A DNA stretch of 7,231 nt, from contig URRN01000104.1 in assembly GCA_900550185.1 (NCBI GenBank), positions 1 through 7,231 on the forward strand, given 5' to 3'. The DNA comes from an uncultured Collinsella sp. (GTDB lineage: Bacteria; Actinomycetota; Coriobacteriia; Coriobacteriales; Coriobacteriaceae). This document shows, piece by piece, positions 6,101 through 7,231 of this stretch (positions are counted from its first letter, which is position 1; every line of letters begins with the position of its first letter). A program made the position numbers and the translations under genes. The notes under the pieces are model-generated. The model did not search any database. It was given only the letters and a program-made list of their open reading frames with translations, and was not told where the DNA came from.

Positions 6101-6177
6101 GCAAAACCATGGCAGGTGGTACCGGGCACCAGCAGCGCGGCGGCAGCGGCGCGCGGGTCGGTTGAGGTAGTGGGCAT
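3145..6177 (-). CDS. M16C-family zinc metallopeptidase, presequence-protease (PreP)-like
   Basis: A 1010-residue peptidase whose relatives degrade unstructured peptides inside a closed two-bowl chamber. The inverted zinc motif HILEH (His80, Glu83, His84) and the downstream ligand Glu193 in VVFNEMKGALSD match PreP-type enzymes. A charged helical linker typical of the M16C-associated domain spans about 505-570. The second half carries KGGAYGCGF (about 869-877) and FYTYRDP, the conserved substrate-binding region. Length is normal and all key residues are present, so it should be active. No signal peptide is seen, so it is likely cytoplasmic, for peptide turnover. ATG 6177 is preceded by AAAGGAG with 7-nt spacing. 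The same frame stays open to 6399, but that part reads through the intergenic repeat array and gives an unrelated 74-residue extension, so it was rejected. The gene appears monocistronic. Confidence 0.95.
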   Translation of the reverse strand: MPTTSTDPRAAAAALLVPGTTCHGFAVERCETVPELDSDAYVLRHTTSGARLLHLACNDENKAFAIGFKTPPADSTGVFHILEHSVLCGSAKFPVKEPFVDLIKSSMQTFLNAMTYPDKTIYPVATTNEQDLYNLMDVYLDAVFNPAIYTKPTIFEQEGWHYELDLPEGAGGDGSAASLREGTLRYNGVVFNEMKGALSDPMSVLDDAVNAALYPDTAYAHESGGDPRAIPALTYEQFLDTHARHYNPSNSYITLYGDLDVDRALAFLDERYLSQSSAASRRMDAAVAAGEDPSTLAPNPLDVQAPVTCEYKRVEMATTPENALVGLGLVLGSALDRKRTIAADILFEALLGSNEAPVKKAILAAGLGGNVVSYTAAESLQPYELIMLQNAQPGVARELRRVFQDACRDLCEHGVPRERLEAIISSNEYDLRQRDYGIADGVAIACDALSTWLYDDDAATLALKYGPVYEELRGELDGSYFEDLLRELVLENDHMALVELVPVDAAEGSEGAEAAELAAKCDAMTDAELADVVERTAALRTAQEAEDTPEAKATLPRLRVSDIGEARPEPPLVVDTTAPIPCLRHGIPTNRLAYAMQYFDLSCVAFEDLPYVTLLCRLLKQLPTSEHSAEELDNLLAGKLGFLSFTTEVMTQPDVDGVRPYLLVSAGALSEKIDALASLPREVWSSTLLLDADADRVRDVLTQIRIGLEQGFINNGHSAALGRAMSYTSPSAVVREQLSGVDFYLFLRDLLEHFDERLDGLRAKLAELADRIFVADGCMASFTGSDEDFDAYWDAAGNLGLGAGDGAGSGTLVVPEPRDRHEAFVIPSDICFAASACDPRRLGLDVTGAWAVAANALSYDYLWNEIRVKGGAYGCGFRAAGERQAAFYTYRDPAIDPSIERVARAGEWLGSFEPDEAAFEGFIVSCVSGMDAPVKPYALTKRRNTTYLAGLDPHAREERRAQMLAATPGELRSLGADVTRIAAESPTCVFGGRDVIAKSNAGFNVVDLLG

Positions 6178-6193
6178 ATGCAGTCTCCTTTGG

Positions 6194-6209
6194 CGCCCCA
6201 ACGGGGGCG
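6194..6209 (-). other. GC-rich stem in the M16 peptidase leader
   Basis: CGCCCC (6194-6199) and GGGGCG (6204-6209) form a 6-bp stem with a 4-nt loop. It lies just upstream of the Shine-Dalgarno AAAGGAG (6185-6191 on the minus strand) and could affect ribosome access. It may be incidental. Confidence 0.35.
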
Positions 6210-6229
6210 AATCGAGTCGAATCCCCGAG

Positions 6230-6257
6230 AGTATACCCATATGGGGCCTTCGACCAA
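6230..6257 (-). promoter_or_regulatory. Candidate promoter of the M16 peptidase gene with palindromic spacer
   Basis: On the minus strand, -10 TATACT (6230-6235; 5/6) and a weaker -35 TTGGTC (6252-6257) are 16 bp apart, implying a leader of about 45 nt. The spacer holds a perfect 10-bp palindrome CCCATATGGG (6236-6245), a possible regulator site. Array locus 3 begins 8 bp upstream of the -35 box. Confidence 0.45.
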
Positions 6258-6265
6258 TCTGCCGG

Positions 6266-6384
6266 ATGAGCGTGGATTTTCTGGCACACGAGCGTGGAAA
6301 TTCGGACGCAAATTGAACGAGAGTGGATTTTCGGACGGAAACAGCCCCAAAACGCCAAAAAACCGTCCGGAAATCCACTCTCGA
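6266..6384 (+). repeat. Array locus 3: three direct copies of the 20-bp repeat plus one inverted copy
   Basis: Direct copies start at 6266, 6288 and 6317, again spaced 22 and 29 bp. The inverted copy is 6365-6384. The terminal hairpin has 21-bp arms (6318-6338 and 6363-6383) with a single T-G wobble and a 24-nt loop. Here the last direct copy carries GAGAGTGG instead of GAGCGTGG, and the inverted copy carries the matching change. Unlike the other two loci, no T-tract follows, and the array lies between divergent genes, so it is not a simple terminator. Confidence 0.9.
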
Positions 6385-6414
6385 TTCCTGACCGTCCACT
6401 ACTCATGCATTTCT

Positions 6415-6481
6415 CATTTCTCACTCATCTCTAATATGAGAGATAACAGAAAGATGAGAGATAAATATGAGAGATAACTGA
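6415..6481. repeat. Operator-like block A upstream of the AlbA_2 gene
   Basis: The block contains ATGAGAGATA at 6436, 6454 and 6467 (spacing 18 and 13 bp). ATCTCT (6427-6432) is inverted against AGAGAT (6439-6444) in the first motif. It is nearly identical to the block at 6580-6646, offset by 165 bp. The region is AT-rich relative to its flanks. Likely binding sites for a regulator, by inference. Confidence 0.75.
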
Positions 6482-6489
6482 TCTGCAAA

Positions 6490-6520
6490 GAGACAAGCAA
6501 TCATGGTATTGTCTCAATAC
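6490..6520. promoter_or_regulatory. Nested inverted repeats between the two operator-like blocks
   Basis: GAGACAA (6490-6496) is inverted against TTGTCTC (6509-6515). Overlapping it, GTATTG (6506-6511) and CAATAC (6515-6520) form a second dyad with a 3-bp gap. These are possible protein sites in a non-coding AT-rich stretch. No confident -35/-10 pair could be assigned here. Confidence 0.4.
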
Positions 6521-6579
6521 TGATTATTCTACCAGCAAAAACATGTTTAAATGAAACAAATGGCAGATATCTTATCTTT

Positions 6580-6646
6580 CATCTCTCACTTATCTCTAAT
6601 ATGAGAGATAGCAGAAAGATGAGAGATAATTACGAGAGATAACTGA
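6580..6646. repeat. Operator-like block B upstream of the AlbA_2 gene
   Basis: The block contains ATGAGAGATA at 6601 and 6619 and ACGAGAGATA at 6632, with the same 18 and 13 bp spacing as block A. TATCTCT (6591-6597) is inverted against AGAGATA (6604-6610). TAATAT at 6597-6602 could be a -10 box, with a weak TTATCT (6572-6577) 19 bp upstream, in which case the motifs would sit on the promoter and early transcript. The block ends about 58 bp before the gene start. Confidence 0.75.
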
Positions 6647-6704
6647 GAGACGAAGGAAATCTATTCGCGGCATTCTCCGCCGGGCCGAGCGAAAGGACAT
6701 GCAG

Positions 6705-7231
6705 ATGAACGAAAACGAGCTGACCGGTCTGCTCGAGTCTTTAAGGCGCATGGGCTCGGACGATCTTAACGTCGAGGTCAAGGAGAGCGCCACGACGCTT
6801 TCCCGCGACGTATGGGAAACGGTTAGCGCATTCGCGAATACCGCTGGCGGAATTATCGTGCTCGGCGTGAGCGAGCGCGCGGGCTTTGTCCCGGTTGAGA
6901 ACTTTGAGACCGAGAAGGTGCTCAACCAATTCGTAGCGGGCATGGGTGATGCCGGCGGGCGCGGAAAACTGGCCAATCCGCCCAAATACACCATTGAACG
7001 CGTGGAGCTCCAGGGCACCGTGGTTCTGGTCATCACGATTGAGGAGCTCGACCCGTCGAGCAAGCCTTGTTATGTCATAGAGCGGGGCGCTCAAGGCGGC
7101 AGCTACAAACGCATCGATGATAAAGATGTTCCGCTCTCGTCGACCGAGGTCCTGTCCTTGTCATCGTATGAACGGGCGAGCCCCAGTGATCGCGATGCAG
7201 TGCCCGGCGCGGTCGCAGGCGATCTTGACGA
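6705..7231 (+). CDS. Schlafen AlbA_2-domain protein, N-terminal part (runs off the window)
   Basis: 175 residues are visible with no stop before the window ends. The AlbA_2 (PF04326-type) signature is clear: NVEVKES (22-28), then WETVSAFANTAGGIIVLGV (37-55), the strand-rich stretch VVLVITIEELDPSSKPCYV (106-124) and GGSYKRIDD (131-139). In bacteria such domains occur in proteins often labelled ATP-binding or putative transcriptional regulator, frequently with a C-terminal winged helix; some belong to defence or stress loci. Nucleic-acid or nucleotide binding is therefore expected, and the exact role is unknown. ATG 6705 was chosen because AAAGGA (6692-6697) lies 7 nt upstream; ATG 6699 lies only 1 nt after it. 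The upstream DNA has two repeated operator-like blocks, suggesting tight regulation, possibly by the protein itself. The C-terminal domain, which would decide the subfamily, is outside the window. Confidence 0.85.
   Translation, partial: MNENELTGLLESLRRMGSDDLNVEVKESATTLSRDVWETVSAFANTAGGIIVLGVSERAGFVPVENFETEKVLNQFVAGMGDAGGRGKLANPPKYTIERVELQGTVVLVITIEELDPSSKPCYVIERGAQGGSYKRIDDKDVPLSSTEVLSLSSYERASPSDRDAVPGAVAGDLD

Noticed and set aside
6178..6399. 74-residue N-terminal extension of the M16 peptidase
   Set aside because: It reads through the intergenic repeat array and has no ribosome binding site, whereas ATG 6177 has a strong AAAGGAG at good spacing and starts a normal-length family member.
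6596..7094. Minus-strand frames opposite the AlbA_2 gene
   Set aside because: They are Ser/Thr-rich or mixed shadows of a plus-strand frame with a clear AlbA_2 signature and a ribosome binding site.

Overview
The window looks like high-GC DNA from a gut actinobacterium, most likely Coriobacteriia and probably Collinsella or a close relative. That placement is inferred from codon use, from an actinobacterial-style AbiEi/endonuclease-like protein and from general resemblance; no search was run. Most of it is ordinary GC-rich chromosome, but the gaps between genes are unusually full of structured repeats.

Layout. Bases 2-61 are the tail of a plus-strand gene. A repeat array with a terminal hairpin and a T-tract follows (91-214). 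Next comes a plus-strand gene with its own candidate promoter and structured leader, encoding an AbiEi-like winged-helix protein with a PD-(D/E)XK/DUF559-type C-terminus (505-1467). A second copy of the array (1492-1665) lies between that gene and the convergent 5-formyltetrahydrofolate cyclo-ligase gene (1688-2284, minus). Further along, on the minus strand, is a hicA-hicB toxin-antitoxin operon (2413-2998) with a promoter/operator region, bracketed by two related GGGACAGG-type hairpins. A large minus-strand gene (3145-6177) encodes a zinc peptidase of the M16C/presequence-protease type. A third array copy (6266-6384) sits just upstream of its candidate promoter. After an AT-rich region carrying two 67-bp operator-like blocks, the window ends inside a plus-strand gene for a Schlafen-type AlbA_2 protein (from 6705).

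The most interesting structure is the repeat family. A 20-bp unit close to ACGAGCGTGGATTTTCGGAC occurs at three intergenic loci. Start-to-start spacing alternates strictly 22 and 29 bp (a 51-bp composite with 2-bp and 9-bp spacers), and each locus ends in an inverted copy that forms a long hairpin with the last direct copy. I do not recognise this as a described element. The second notable structure is the pair of 67-bp blocks upstream of the AlbA_2 gene. Each carries three ATGAGAGATA-like motifs at identical 18/13-bp spacing, and the blocks lie 165 bp apart; this looks like a regulatory region.

How the genes work together: hicA and hicB form one translationally coupled unit. The peptidase and the folate enzyme are housekeeping genes. 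The AbiEi-like protein, hicAB and the AlbA_2 protein are accessory or defence-flavoured genes interspersed among them. Nothing in the sequence shows that these three form one system.
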